DNA of 27,911 nucleotides from an uncultured Oscillospiraceae bacterium (GTDB taxonomy: Bacteria > Bacillota > Clostridia > Oscillospirales > Acutalibacteraceae), in contig URYV01000005.1 in NCBI GenBank assembly GCA_900552285.1, positions 1 to 27,911 of the forward strand, in the 5' to 3' direction. Shown piece after piece: positions 16,712-24,729 of this stretch. Within the stretch, counting starts at the first letter, position 1; every line of letters begins with the position of its first letter. Under the pieces are notes generated by a model. The model did not search any database. It saw nothing but the letters and a program-made list of their open reading frames with translations, and was not told where the DNA came from. A program made the position numbers and the translations under genes.

Positions 16712-16739
16712 TTTAAAGGGCAAGGCAAAAAAACGCTGC

Positions 16740-16789
16740 CCGATTTAAAACAAAGGCCGAAAAGACTCCGAGAAGAGGTTTTCGGCCTT
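16740..16789 (-). terminator. Terminator of the nifS-nifU operon
   Basis: An 11-bp stem (AAGGCCGAAAA on the minus strand, arms 16779-16789 and 16753-16763) with a 15-nt partly paired loop is followed on the minus strand by TGTTTTAAAT. It begins 35 bp after the nifU stop. Confidence 0.75.
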
Positions 16790-16823
16790 GTTTAATGTTC
16801 ATTTGTCGAAAGCTTGCTGAAAC

Positions 16824-17267
16824 TCAGCCGTTGCAGCAGCCTCCGTCGCTGCAGGCGGCACATTTTTCCGACTTTGCGCCGAGCAGCGGCTCGGGGTCGA
16901 TTCCCTGACGCTTGTAATAGTCGGCAATGGCGGCCTTTATCGACTGTTCGGCAAGCACCGAGCAGTGAATTTTATGGGCGGGAAGTCCGCCGAGAGCCTC
17001 GACGACCGCCTTGTTGGAAAGCTTTAAAGCCTCTTCAAGAGTGTGTCCCTTGATCATTTCGGTGGCTATCGAGCTGGTGGCAATGGCAGAGCCGCAGCCG
17101 TAGGTCTTGAATTTAACGTCGGTGATGACGTTGTCCTTGACCTTGATATACATTTTCATGATGTCGCCGCACTTGGCGTTACCCACCTCGCCGATTCCGT
17201 CGGCATCGGGGATCTCACCGACATTGCGGGGGTTTGTGAAGTGTTCCATAACCTGTTCGGTATACAT
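16824..17267 (-). CDS. nifU: NifU/IscU-type Fe-S cluster scaffold with Cys-rich tail
   Basis: The 147-residue protein is an iron-sulfur scaffold that receives sulfur from NifS and passes on clusters. The three ligand cysteines are in KCGD (Cys33, with Asp35), YGCGSA (Cys58) and HCSVLAEQ (Cys102). The N terminus MYTEQVMEHFTNPRNVGE is typical. Unlike the minimal scaffold, it ends in a cysteine-rich tail CAACSDGGCCNG (Cys136, 139, 143, 144), which could bind metal or a cluster. A TTG start nine bases upstream is in frame, but AGGAG lies seven bases before ATG 17267, so the ATG is used. It follows nifS by 19 bp and ends the operon. Confidence 0.95.
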   Translation of the reverse strand: MYTEQVMEHFTNPRNVGEIPDADGIGEVGNAKCGDIMKMYIKVKDNVITDVKFKTYGCGSAIATSSIATEMIKGHTLEEALKLSNKAVVEALGGLPAHKIHCSVLAEQSIKAAIADYYKRQGIDPEPLLGAKSEKCAACSDGGCCNG

Positions 17268-17286
17268 ATATTTCAACTCCTGTTCT

Positions 17287-18480
17287 TTATTTGCTTTCTT
17301 TTTCCTGTTTTTTTATTCTTTCCCAAAGGGGCGACATGGCGCGAAGTCTGTCAATAATGGGGGGAAGGCACTCAAGAATGTAATCGGCGTCCTCCATGGT
17401 GTTTCCGTCCGAGAAGGAAAGGCGGAGAGAGCCGTGGGCAATCTCGTGGGGAAGGCCGATGGCAAGCAGCACATGGCTGGGGTCGAGAGAGCCGGAGGTG
17501 CAGGCCGAGCCAGACGACGCACAAATTCCTTTAAGATCGAGCATAAGCAGCAGCGACTCGCCCTCTATTCCCTCAAAACACATATTTATGTTGCCGGGGA
17601 GACGGTGCTCAAGGCTTCCGTTGACTCGGGAACGCTCGATTTTAAGCGCCTCGGTTATAAAATGCTTCTGAATTTCGCGAAGCTTTTTGTTTTTCTCCTC
17701 CATGCCTGCGGCGGCGATGGTGATGGCCTCGCCGAGTCCCACGATTCCGGGGACGTTTTCGGTTCCGGCGCGGCGGTTCTTCTCCTGAGCTCCTCCGTCG
17801 ATGAGGTTTTCGGGACGGACGCCCTTTCTGATATAGAGCGCTCCGACGCCCTTGGGGCCGTGGAATTTATGGGCCGAAAGGGACAGCATATCGATATTCA
17901 TTTCGTTTACGTCGATTTTGACGTTGCCCACGGCCTGAACCGCGTCGGTGTGGAAAAGCACACCGTGTTTCTTGCAGACGGCGCCGATTTCGGCAATGGG
18001 CTGAACGGTACCGATCTCGTTGTTGGCAAACATGACCGAAACAAGAGCGGTGTCCTCTCTTATAGCCGCTTCAAGCTCGTCCACACGGACAAGACCGTCC
18101 TCGTGAACGGGAAGAAGGGTTATGTCAAATCCGAAATTCTTTTCAAGGAATTTCAGCGTGTGAAGCACGGCATGGTGCTCGAAAGCGGTGGAAATAATGT
18201 GTTTTTTGCCCTTTTTCATAAGAGCATAGGCGGTGCCCTTTATGGCCCAGTTGTCGGCCTCGCTTCCGCCCGACGTGAAGAAAATTTCTCCGGGCGCAGC
18301 TCCGAAAACGGCGGCAACCTTTTCCCTTGCGGTCTCCACAGCGGTTTTGGTAGCGTCGCTGATGTGATAAAGACTCGAAGGATTGCCGTAATACTCGGTA
18401 AGATAGGGCATCATGGCGTCAAGCACCGGCTTTGAAAGCTCGGTGGTGGCGGCATTGTCGGCATAAACAAATCTGCTCAT
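17287..18480 (-). CDS. nifS: Cysteine desulfurase NifS/IscS type
   Basis: The 397-residue PLP enzyme takes sulfur from cysteine, leaving alanine, for Fe-S assembly. The cofactor Lys205 is in LSAHKFHGPKG, His104 stacks on PLP (FEHHA), Asp179 is in FHTDAVQ, and RAGTEN is at 237-242. The active-site Cys327 lies in the long flexible loop SSGSACTSG, placing it in group I (NifS/IscS). The ATG has GGGAGG upstream. It is the first gene of a two-gene operon with nifU. No IscR/Rrf2 regulator is next to it, and control may instead lie in the roughly 200-nt leader. Confidence 0.97.
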   Translation of the reverse strand: MSRFVYADNAATTELSKPVLDAMMPYLTEYYGNPSSLYHISDATKTAVETAREKVAAVFGAAPGEIFFTSGGSEADNWAIKGTAYALMKKGKKHIISTAFEHHAVLHTLKFLEKNFGFDITLLPVHEDGLVRVDELEAAIREDTALVSVMFANNEIGTVQPIAEIGAVCKKHGVLFHTDAVQAVGNVKIDVNEMNIDMLSLSAHKFHGPKGVGALYIRKGVRPENLIDGGAQEKNRRAGTENVPGIVGLGEAITIAAAGMEEKNKKLREIQKHFITEALKIERSRVNGSLEHRLPGNINMCFEGIEGESLLLMLDLKGICASSGSACTSGSLDPSHVLLAIGLPHEIAHGSLRLSFSDGNTMEDADYILECLPPIIDRLRAMSPLWERIKKQEKESK

Positions 18481-18684
18481 TTTGTTTCCTCCCTAAAATA
18501 AATCTCAATTTTAATCCGCTTTTGGCGGCGGTAAAAACAGTGACGGTCAAGCCGACGGGTGTTTGACTTCCGTCCGCTTAAAAGTTCGGGAACAAATTCG
18601 GGCGTCGGTCTCGACTCCTTTTTCCGCCTTGCAGTCTCCCGCAGCCGTCGGGCAAGGCGCTTTAAAATTGTCCCAACTTTTCCA
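18481..18684 (-). other. Long structured 5' leader of nifS-nifU
   Basis: The 415-bp gap between nifS and the divergent gene holds no supported gene. Transcription from the promoter at 18691-18719 gives a leader of about 200 nt. It can form a 7-bp hairpin CGCCTTG/CAAGGCG (18653-18659 with 18625-18631) that encloses CCCG/CGGG. Further on, two GACGG copies on the plus strand (18542-18546, 18554-18558) can each pair with the single CCGTC at 18570-18574, and GTCAA/TTGAC (18546-18550 with 18563-18567) supports one of the choices. No known riboswitch or T-box consensus was recognised. Regulatory RNA function is a guess from length and competing helices. Confidence 0.35.
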
Positions 18685-18690
18685 CCATTT

Positions 18691-18719
18691 ATTATATCAC
18701 GCACCGATATAAATTACAA
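18691..18719 (-). promoter_or_regulatory. Sigma-A promoter of nifS-nifU
   Basis: The -35 TTGTAA (18714-18719) and perfect -10 TATAAT (18691-18696) are spaced by 17 bp. It lies about 210 bp before the nifS start. Confidence 0.75.
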
Positions 18720-18839
18720 GCAAAATCGGGGCTTTTTCCCAAAATAAATTAGCTGTCGCTAACCGTTCCGACAAAAACATAGCTTTTTGCTCGGTTTTGT
18801 CGTATTTAAGGCTCAAAAAATGTTTATTTTGATAGAAGG

Positions 18840-18868
18840 TTGCTTTTTTTCGGCCCATATGGTAAAAT
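18840..18868 (+). promoter_or_regulatory. Promoter of the four-helix membrane protein gene
   Basis: The -35 TTGCTT (18840-18845) and -10 TAAAAT (18863-18868) are spaced by 17 bp. AAGGAG (18883-18888) and ATG 18896 follow closely, giving a very short leader. Confidence 0.65.
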
Positions 18869-18895
18869 CTTTGTAACCTTTTAAGGAGCGTTTTT

Positions 18896-20323
18896 ATGTC
18901 AATTTCATACACAAATCCCATTCAACCCGACGACATCCCCGAGCTTTTGACCTCCCTTTCGAAGGATAGGGCAATTTTAAAAAAGCGCAGAGCCGAAAAA
19001 TACGCCGCAATCGGTATTTCGGTTCCCCTGTTCACGGCATCGCTCTTATGCGCCATGTTCGGCTATGTTTACCTCTTTTTCGAGGAACGCTTTGCCGAGC
19101 TTTTGGGGAAATTCCCCGCCGTGGGGAAATTTGCCGATTTTCTGTGCGATCATCTGCTTTTGAGAAACGACATTAAATGGTATTTTTCGGTTCTTTTGAC
19201 GATTGCGGCCGCCTTTGCGGTGCCTGCGGCCTTTGCGCTGCTTGCAAAGCTTGTTACCGCCGCGGTTTATCACCCGAAGGTGACAATTTCCTGTGCAGAG
19301 AAAGGCGACGAGGCCGTCAAAACACTTTTTACCGCCGCCGACGAAAATTTCGAGCAAAATGCACGGCTCAACGACCGCGGCAAGGCCCCAAAAATAGCCT
19401 CGCTGTGCGCGGCCGTCGCCGCGGTGGGCGGCATGATTTTCGCCCTTGCGGTTTTCGGAGCAAAGGTCAAAATTTCAAAGCCGCTGCTTTACACGGTGCT
19501 TGTGCTGATAACCGCCTGTTTTTATTTCGTGATTTTGGGCTTTGAGACCCTTTTCTCTCTTATTATAAAGCTTTTCTATTTCCGAAACAACAAAAACATT
19601 TTTGAATTCCGCGCCGCGGCGGAACAGCTTTACGAGTCCCTTGCCCCCTTGCCCGAAGAAAATTCCCCGGCCGACGGCAATGCCGCCGAAAAGGACGAAC
19701 CCGAAACGGCAGAGGAGCCCGTTCAAAGAGAATTTGAGGAAGCAAAGGAAGAGCAAGCTGCCGAGCAAACTCCTCCCGAGCAAATCGAAACTCCCGCCGA
19801 AGAACCGCCCGCTCCACAAAAGCCCGATGTCTCCGCAGCCCCCGTAAAAACAAAGCAAAACTCCCCCGAGCTTTGGACGGCGCTTTTTGCGGCCGAAAAC
19901 GAGGAAAGCTGCCGCAAAACAATATCCGATTTTAACAAAACGGCACTTGACGCCCTGCGCAAAGAGGATTTCGACGGCGCCGCCGAAGGGCTTAAAAACG
20001 CAGCGACGGGTCTGCTTCGTATGTCGGAATACGACAGCGAAAAATACGAACCCGGCCTTTACATAACCCTTTACGCTCTCGGCAAGGTCTCGGCATTCGG
20101 AAGAAACAACCGTTCCCAGGCCGCCGAGATGTTCAAGGCCTGCAAAAGAATTGCCGAAAAATGCGCCGACGGCAGCCGCCCGAATTTTCAAAAGGTTCAA
20201 AAGGAACTGCCCGTTATCGACGGCATAATCGCCGATTTCGAAAGCGACATGACCATGGAAGAACTTGCCGCGCGGTATGCCCAAAACTTCCCCGCCGACC
20301 TTTGCGGAACAAAACAGCAATAA
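18896..20323 (+). CDS. Unrecognised four-helix membrane protein with acidic Pro/Glu linker
   Basis: The 475-residue protein has four predicted membrane helices at about 38-62, 94-125, 168-190 and 197-228. A disordered linker rich in Glu, Pro and Ala follows (about 250-322, for example EEPPAPQKP). A soluble, mostly helical C-terminal domain (about 323-475) holds stretches such as DALRKEDFDGAAEGLKNAATG that look TPR-like. No signal peptide is visible, so both termini are probably cytoplasmic and the linker tethers the C-terminal domain to the membrane. No family was recognised and no catalytic motif was seen. It has its own promoter and terminator and is divergent from nifS. Confidence 0.8.
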   Translation: MSISYTNPIQPDDIPELLTSLSKDRAILKKRRAEKYAAIGISVPLFTASLLCAMFGYVYLFFEERFAELLGKFPAVGKFADFLCDHLLLRNDIKWYFSVLLTIAAAFAVPAAFALLAKLVTAAVYHPKVTISCAEKGDEAVKTLFTAADENFEQNARLNDRGKAPKIASLCAAVAAVGGMIFALAVFGAKVKISKPLLYTVLVLITACFYFVILGFETLFSLIIKLFYFRNNKNIFEFRAAAEQLYESLAPLPEENSPADGNAAEKDEPETAEEPVQREFEEAKEEQAAEQTPPEQIETPAEEPPAPQKPDVSAAPVKTKQNSPELWTALFAAENEESCRKTISDFNKTALDALRKEDFDGAAEGLKNAATGLLRMSEYDSEKYEPGLYITLYALGKVSAFGRNNRSQAAEMFKACKRIAEKCADGSRPNFQKVQKELPVIDGIIADFESDMTMEELAARYAQNFPADLCGTKQQ

Positions 20324-20354
20324 TTTTTCCTCCGTCAAAATATAAAAGCAAAAG

Positions 20355-20392
20355 AACTCCCCCGAAAGCATAAAGCCTTCGGAGGAGTTTTT
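20355..20392. terminator. Terminator between the membrane protein gene and the GH36 gene
   Basis: The stem AACTCC-c-CCGAA-a-GC pairs with GC-c-TTCGG-a-GGAGTT (two 1x1 mismatches, loop ataaa), followed by TTTTT on the plus strand. It lies between two convergent genes. The minus-strand tail TTCTTTTGC makes use by the GH36 gene possible too. Confidence 0.75.
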
Positions 20393-20404
20393 ACTTGGAT
20401 TTAC

Positions 20405-23400
20405 TTACCCTTCAACGGGGAATTTGTTGATTTTATTGACCGCTCTTTGCAGTATGAGGAGGGCGTCGGTCACGTTCACGGCAGTATCTCCGTTGACGTC
20501 GCCGGCCTTGGTCTGCTCGTCGGTGAAGGCTATCTTGCCCACACTTGCCTGAAGTGTCAGGAGGGCGTCGGTCACGTTCACGACTCCGTCTGCGTTTACG
20601 TCGCCGTAGAGAACGTCGCCCTTGGCAAACTCGTCGTATTTTGCCCTCGCCTCGGCAAGAATCGCGTCATTTGAGGCAACGGCGTCGGGGAACTTTCCGA
20701 CAAGGATTTCCTTAAGCTTTTCGGCATAGGTTATGAGAATATTTTTAAGCTCAAAGTTTTCCTCGGTCACGGCTCCGATAGAGTCGATAACGGTTTCAAG
20801 CCCCGCGACAAGCTGCTCCTTGGATGTGGAAGCCGATGCGGGCTTGAGGGAGGTGACGGCTTTTTTGAGGTTTGCAGCGGCGGCATTCACCTGGTCGTCG
20901 GAGGCGTCGCTGCCCATGGCCTTAACGGCCTTGGCCTGATAGAGGGCCTGATAGAGGGCAAAGGTGGTGGCCTGGGAATAGACATTAAGCTTAGTCGACT
21001 CGGCCTTTGTTATCTGTGCGTCAAGGGCGGCCTCGTCGCGGGCAACGGTTTCGGTGGGCTCGAAATACATGATTTCGCTGTCGTTGGTGCCCTGCATCTT
21101 AACGTCGACGCCCTTGTAAAGCAGCTCTTTACCGCTCAAAGTGTAGGTCGCGTCGGAATCGGCAAAGGTAATCTTATAGGTGTAATCGGCATTGATTCCC
21201 TTAAGCTTTATCTTGTCGGTCAGGACGGTATTTTCGCCGTTGCGGCTGTAAATCATGGCAAAGCCCTTGTTGCTTTCGGAATTGACATAGCTGTAGGCAT
21301 ACCATGAATTGGGGGAATAGCTCTCTTGGGTAAGCTGATAAATATCATCGTAGTAATACTGACTTACCGTTTTCCAATCGTCCACAAAGCCCTTGAGACG
21401 GTCAAAGGAGGCGTTGCTCATGGTGAGGGCGGGATACTGGAGAATAAGAGCCTGACGGTAGGCCGAGCGGATGGTGTATTCGTCGACCACATTGTCATTT
21501 GCGGTGTTGGCGCCGGCAAAGGGAATCCAGGAGCAAAGGTTATAGTTTGCAACCTGCTTTGCTCTCATGTCGTCATAGCAATAGTCACAGGGATGAAGTG
21601 CGACGGCGTAACGCACCGACTCGAGGTCGAGGCGGTGTCCGCCCGAGGCGCAGGAGTCGAGCAGCTCGATGCTGTCGAGATTTATGAGGTAATCCCAATA
21701 GTCATAATGACCCTGTACGCACTTGTTTTCGGTTATACCGGCGCGGTCGGGATACATCAGGGCAAGGGTGTCATAGTTTCTTGCCATCTGTTCGATGTTG
21801 CAGTCCTCACGGTAGATGGAAATTCCGCCGTTTTCGAGAACGGTCTTGACCCTTTCCTTAAGCCAGGCAAGAGCCTCGGGATTGCCCATGTCGAACTGGG
21901 CGTATTTGCTGGGCTGATTAAGGAAAACCGCCTCGTTGCCCTCGCCGTAGCCTATGAGCCACTCGGGCTTGACGGCGGTGTCGCCCGACTTGTTAAGCTC
22001 GTCAAGAGCCTGCTTTGACAGGCCGACGCGCTCGGGCTCGAACCACAGCAGGGTTTTGACGTCTTGGGCTTTCGCGGTTTCCGAAACATCGGCAAAGCCG
22101 GTGGGGAAACGGGTGGTGTCGGGAGTCCAGTTTCCGGTGCTGACCCAGTCGCCGTTGCAGGGATACCAGCCGGCGTCCATCCACCAGACGCTTATGTCGA
22201 TACCCATGTTTTTATATTTGTTGATATAGTCGATCTGATTTTGTTCGGTGGCACCGAGCATCTCGGTGTTCTGACGGGAGGAAACGCCTGCCACGAAGGG
22301 GTCGGTGAGTGTCTCGCCGTCGTCGCGGTTCATGTTGCAGTCGATAAACCAGTCTCTCCAAAGATTTTGGGCGCGCTGACGGTCTCTTCCGTCATAAAGC
22401 ACCATGGCGGTCAGAGGAGTTCTCGCGACCTCGCCGGGCTTGAGATAGGAATTGAAGGTTTTCTGTCTGGCATAGAAATCGGTCACGCCGTTATTATAGG
22501 TGAAATCGGTTTCCCATGTCGACGACCAACCCACGGCAATGAGAGCGCCCTTGTTACCGTATTCAAAGTTGTAATAAGGGAAGCCGCCGTCGGTGGAACG
22601 GCCGTGATTTGGGGAGGAGGTAAAGCTCTGTCCCTCGGAAAGCTCGGTCACACGGGTGGTGTAGGGAGCGCAGACGTCGTAATCCTCGCCGTAGTTGCCC
22701 ACAACGGTGGGGTTGTCTCCCTCAAACTCGAAATTGCGGCAGCCGTAGAATTCCGAAACGATGGGGGAATTCGCGTCGCCGGTGTTGGTCATATAAACCG
22801 TCCAGTCAAAGGCGGAATAGTCGGGATAAAAGACGGTGTTGATGACAAACTGAAGTCCGCTCTTGTGATTGACCGTGATGTTGACGGTCTCGGCGTGCTT
22901 CTGCTCGTCGGTCGAGCTTTCCCTTTTGACCTCGGTAAAATCGGGGGCGGGGAAGCCGTTATACATATCGTCGCCTATCTTGACGCTTGAGGGGAAGGTT
23001 TCAAGGTCGGCGAGATAGGAATTGTACATCTTCTTTGCGCGGGCCTTTTCGGAGGCGGTTGCGGCGCCGACATAGGTGACGGCAGGCTCCTCGGTGGCCA
23101 CATTGAAATAGCTGTCGGCAGGCTCGACAAAGGTCACGCTCATGTTGACAAGACCTCTTGAGGGCACGCCGTCAAGGAAATAGTAGCCGTACTGCGAGCC
23201 GTTGGCCTTTATCTTGGTGACTCCGTCAAGCACCACGAGGTATTCGCCGGCGTCAAGCGCGGTGTTAAGGGGAAATTCCACCGTTCCGTCGGCCTGTTTT
23301 TTGGCGGTGACGCTTGTCAGCGTGCCGTTCTGAATTGAACGCTCATAGGAATAGGTGAATTTGTATATGTTGCAGTCGACCTTTTCGGAAGACACGATGG

Positions 23401-24139
23401 TGTTGAACTTCAGCGAGGAGAATTTCTCCTTGGCCGAAAACCGCACGCCCACTTCTCCGATTGCCGAAACGGTTTTGTTGCCGAAGTCGTTGTCCTCGGA
23501 ATAGACCGATTTTTCAACCTGACCGGCCGCAAAGCGGGAGGTGTAGAGGGTGGGCTCGGCCCAGTCGCAATAGTCCATATAGTTGTCTCCGTCGGCATTG
23601 GACGAACGAAGCACAAGGGTCTTGGTGCCCTCGGGGATGTCGCAGGAAAGCGACTGCATATCGCCGGGATACATAACGTCGGACTGACCGATCGTGCGCC
23701 CGTCGGCAATGACGAAGAACTGAGCCGAACCGCCCAGACCGTCAAGTCTCCACATGGGGCCGAGGTCGTCAACACCGACAACGGCGTTAAAATAGGTCAC
23801 CGTGCTGTCAAGCTGCGAAAGATCGACGGTGAAATCGGTTTTCTCTCCCGCCGAGCCGGAATTCGGCTTGACCGAAAAGCCGTTTTTCGAATGGAAGGCC
23901 TGATCTCCCAGCGACATATAGTCTATTCTCGCACCGAAACCGGCATTGACCTTAAAGTCGTCGGCATTGGTGGGAGAGGTGTAGGAAAGATCCATGACCC
24001 TATAGCTTTTGGGGCTCGGATCGTCGGCGGACGCGGCAGAGGCATCTGCGCAGGCAGCGAAGGTCAGCGGAACGGCCGAAACCGTCACGCTCGCCGCAAG
24101 GAGCAGCCCGATAAGCTTTGAAATTCCTTTGGATTTCAT
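20405..24139 (-). CDS. Secreted multidomain GH36 alpha-galactosidase with NPCBM-like module and dockerin
   Basis: The 1244-residue protein starts with a signal peptide (about 1-29). Residues about 46-200 look like an NPCBM carbohydrate-binding module. About 205-345 is a second beta-rich module that I cannot name. The GH36 beta-sandwich (about 385-610) and TIM barrel (about 620-940) follow. The barrel shows WWMDAGWYP, LLWFEPERV, the nucleophile Asp779 in YREDCN and the acid/base Asp838 in SGGHRLD. After the C-terminal beta domain come helical repeats (about 1065-1165), FIVAR-like. A type I dockerin fills 1179-1244 (DVNADGVVNVTD, DVNGDTAVNVTD). It should release terminal alpha-galactose from polysaccharide or glycoprotein outside the cell while docked on a scaffold. 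AGGAGG precedes the ATG, and the gene is monocistronic. Confidence 0.92.
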   Translation of the reverse strand: MKSKGISKLIGLLLAASVTVSAVPLTFAACADASAASADDPSPKSYRVMDLSYTSPTNADDFKVNAGFGARIDYMSLGDQAFHSKNGFSVKPNSGSAGEKTDFTVDLSQLDSTVTYFNAVVGVDDLGPMWRLDGLGGSAQFFVIADGRTIGQSDVMYPGDMQSLSCDIPEGTKTLVLRSSNADGDNYMDYCDWAEPTLYTSRFAAGQVEKSVYSEDNDFGNKTVSAIGEVGVRFSAKEKFSSLKFNTIVSSEKVDCNIYKFTYSYERSIQNGTLTSVTAKKQADGTVEFPLNTALDAGEYLVVLDGVTKIKANGSQYGYYFLDGVPSRGLVNMSVTFVEPADSYFNVATEEPAVTYVGAATASEKARAKKMYNSYLADLETFPSSVKIGDDMYNGFPAPDFTEVKRESSTDEQKHAETVNITVNHKSGLQFVINTVFYPDYSAFDWTVYMTNTGDANSPIVSEFYGCRNFEFEGDNPTVVGNYGEDYDVCAPYTTRVTELSEGQSFTSSPNHGRSTDGGFPYYNFEYGNKGALIAVGWSSTWETDFTYNNGVTDFYARQKTFNSYLKPGEVARTPLTAMVLYDGRDRQRAQNLWRDWFIDCNMNRDDGETLTDPFVAGVSSRQNTEMLGATEQNQIDYINKYKNMGIDISVWWMDAGWYPCNGDWVSTGNWTPDTTRFPTGFADVSETAKAQDVKTLLWFEPERVGLSKQALDELNKSGDTAVKPEWLIGYGEGNEAVFLNQPSKYAQFDMGNPEALAWLKERVKTVLENGGISIYREDCNIEQMARNYDTLALMYPDRAGITENKCVQGHYDYWDYLINLDSIELLDSCASGGHRLDLESVRYAVALHPCDYCYDDMRAKQVANYNLCSWIPFAGANTANDNVVDEYTIRSAYRQALILQYPALTMSNASFDRLKGFVDDWKTVSQYYYDDIYQLTQESYSPNSWYAYSYVNSESNKGFAMIYSRNGENTVLTDKIKLKGINADYTYKITFADSDATYTLSGKELLYKGVDVKMQGTNDSEIMYFEPTETVARDEAALDAQITKAESTKLNVYSQATTFALYQALYQAKAVKAMGSDASDDQVNAAAANLKKAVTSLKPASASTSKEQLVAGLETVIDSIGAVTEENFELKNILITYAEKLKEILVGKFPDAVASNDAILAEARAKYDEFAKGDVLYGDVNADGVVNVTDALLTLQASVGKIAFTDEQTKAGDVNGDTAVNVTDALLILQRAVNKINKFPVEG

Positions 24140-24237
24140 TTTTGTTCCTCCTGTTCAAAATTTGCGATTTGACGAAAAAAGGGAAAGCAGTTCTCTCTCT
24201 GCCGTCCGATTTCGAACAAACGCAGAAACACATTGTT

Positions 24238-24266
24238 ATTATACACACAAAAAGCTATAAAGTCAA
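24238..24266 (-). promoter_or_regulatory. Sigma-A promoter of the GH36 gene
   Basis: The -35 TTGACT (24261-24266) and perfect -10 TATAAT (24238-24243) are spaced by 17 bp. The leader is about 90 nt. No repressor dyad was evident. Confidence 0.8.
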
Positions 24267-24336
24267 TGATTTTTGCGGCACATAGTGCAAAAGAGCAAAA
24301 ATTTAAAATTGCCCGTAAAAAGGTGCAAAAAAGCGC

Positions 24337-24373
24337 AAAAAAACCGACACCCGAGCAAAAAATCGGGTGCCGG
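24337..24373 (-). terminator. Terminator of the small Cys-rich protein gene
   Basis: On the minus strand CCGGCACCCGA (24373-24363) pairs with TCGGGTGTCGG (24354-24344), with one G-T pair and an 8-nt loop. TTTTTTT follows. This is a textbook intrinsic terminator 18 bp after the stop codon. Confidence 0.9.
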
Positions 24374-24391
24374 CAATTGTTCTTTAAGGGA

Positions 24392-24625
24392 TCATTCCTC
24401 GTCTTCGGCTTCCTCGGCAGCCTCTTCGGCAATTTCCTCGGCCTCTTCGACGCCGTCGTCGCAATAGCAGCAATCGTCGTCGCAGCAATCGCAGTCAAAG
24501 AAATCGTCAAAATCGTCCTCGCGACGGTCGCGGCAGAACTTGGTCACAAAATATGCAACAGTTCCGGCAATGGCGATAATAGCGGTGGCAAGGGCAATAC
24601 CCCAAAACAGTCTTTTCTCTACCAT
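24392..24625 (-). CDS. Small single-pass membrane protein with Cys/Asp cluster and acidic tail
   Basis: The 77-residue protein has a membrane helix (about 7-29) and a short basic stop (CRDRR). A dense Asp/Cys segment DCDCCDDDCCYCDD spans 44-57, with cysteines at 45, 47, 48, 52, 53 and 55, plus Cys31. A Glu/Ala-rich acidic tail (EEAEEIAEEAAEEAEDEE) follows. The gene is well supported despite its size: a consensus promoter, GGAGG seven bases before the ATG, and a strong terminator right after. The cysteine cluster suggests metal binding or disulfide bonding. No family was recognised. It stands between two dockerin genes on the same strand, each with its own signals, so a link to them is not shown. 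Confidence 0.85.
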   Translation of the reverse strand: MVEKRLFWGIALATAIIAIAGTVAYFVTKFCRDRREDDFDDFFDCDCCDDDCCYCDDGVEEAEEIAEEAAEEAEDEE

Positions 24626-24658
24626 AACAATACCTCCGTTAGATATATTTCTGTTTTT

Positions 24659-24686
24659 ATTATAACCTTTTAAACGAAAAAGTCAA
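24659..24686 (-). promoter_or_regulatory. Sigma-A promoter of the small Cys-rich protein gene
   Basis: The -35 TTGACT (24681-24686) and perfect -10 TATAAT (24659-24664) are spaced by 16 bp, 33 bp before the ATG. Confidence 0.8.
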
Positions 24687-24729
24687 GAAATTTGTACCGA
24701 GAATTTCATGGCAGAGCAACCGCCGAAAA

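Noticed and set aside
17107..18435. 442-codon open frame antisense to nifS and the nifS-nifU junction
   Set aside because: It mirrors NifS codons, shows no domain, and crosses a real intergenic junction; the minus-strand genes are certain.
18481..18690. Known riboswitch (SAM, T-box, TPP or similar) in the nifS leader
   Set aside because: I looked for consensus cores such as the T-box AGGGTGGNACCGCG element and the S-box start and found none. Only generic structure remains.
18477..18704. 75-codon open frame directly upstream of nifS, ending in a 4-bp overlap with it
   Set aside because: It starts with a GTG that overlaps the spacer and -10 region of the nifS promoter, has no ribosome binding site, and its arginine-rich product looks like translated structured leader. 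It would lie upstream of the transcription start in part.
20447..20602. Repeated DNA stretch GGGCGTCGGTCACGTTCACG occurring twice, considered as a mobile or CRISPR-like repeat
   Set aside because: The two copies are simply the two F-hand coding repeats (NVTDALL) of the GH36 dockerin.
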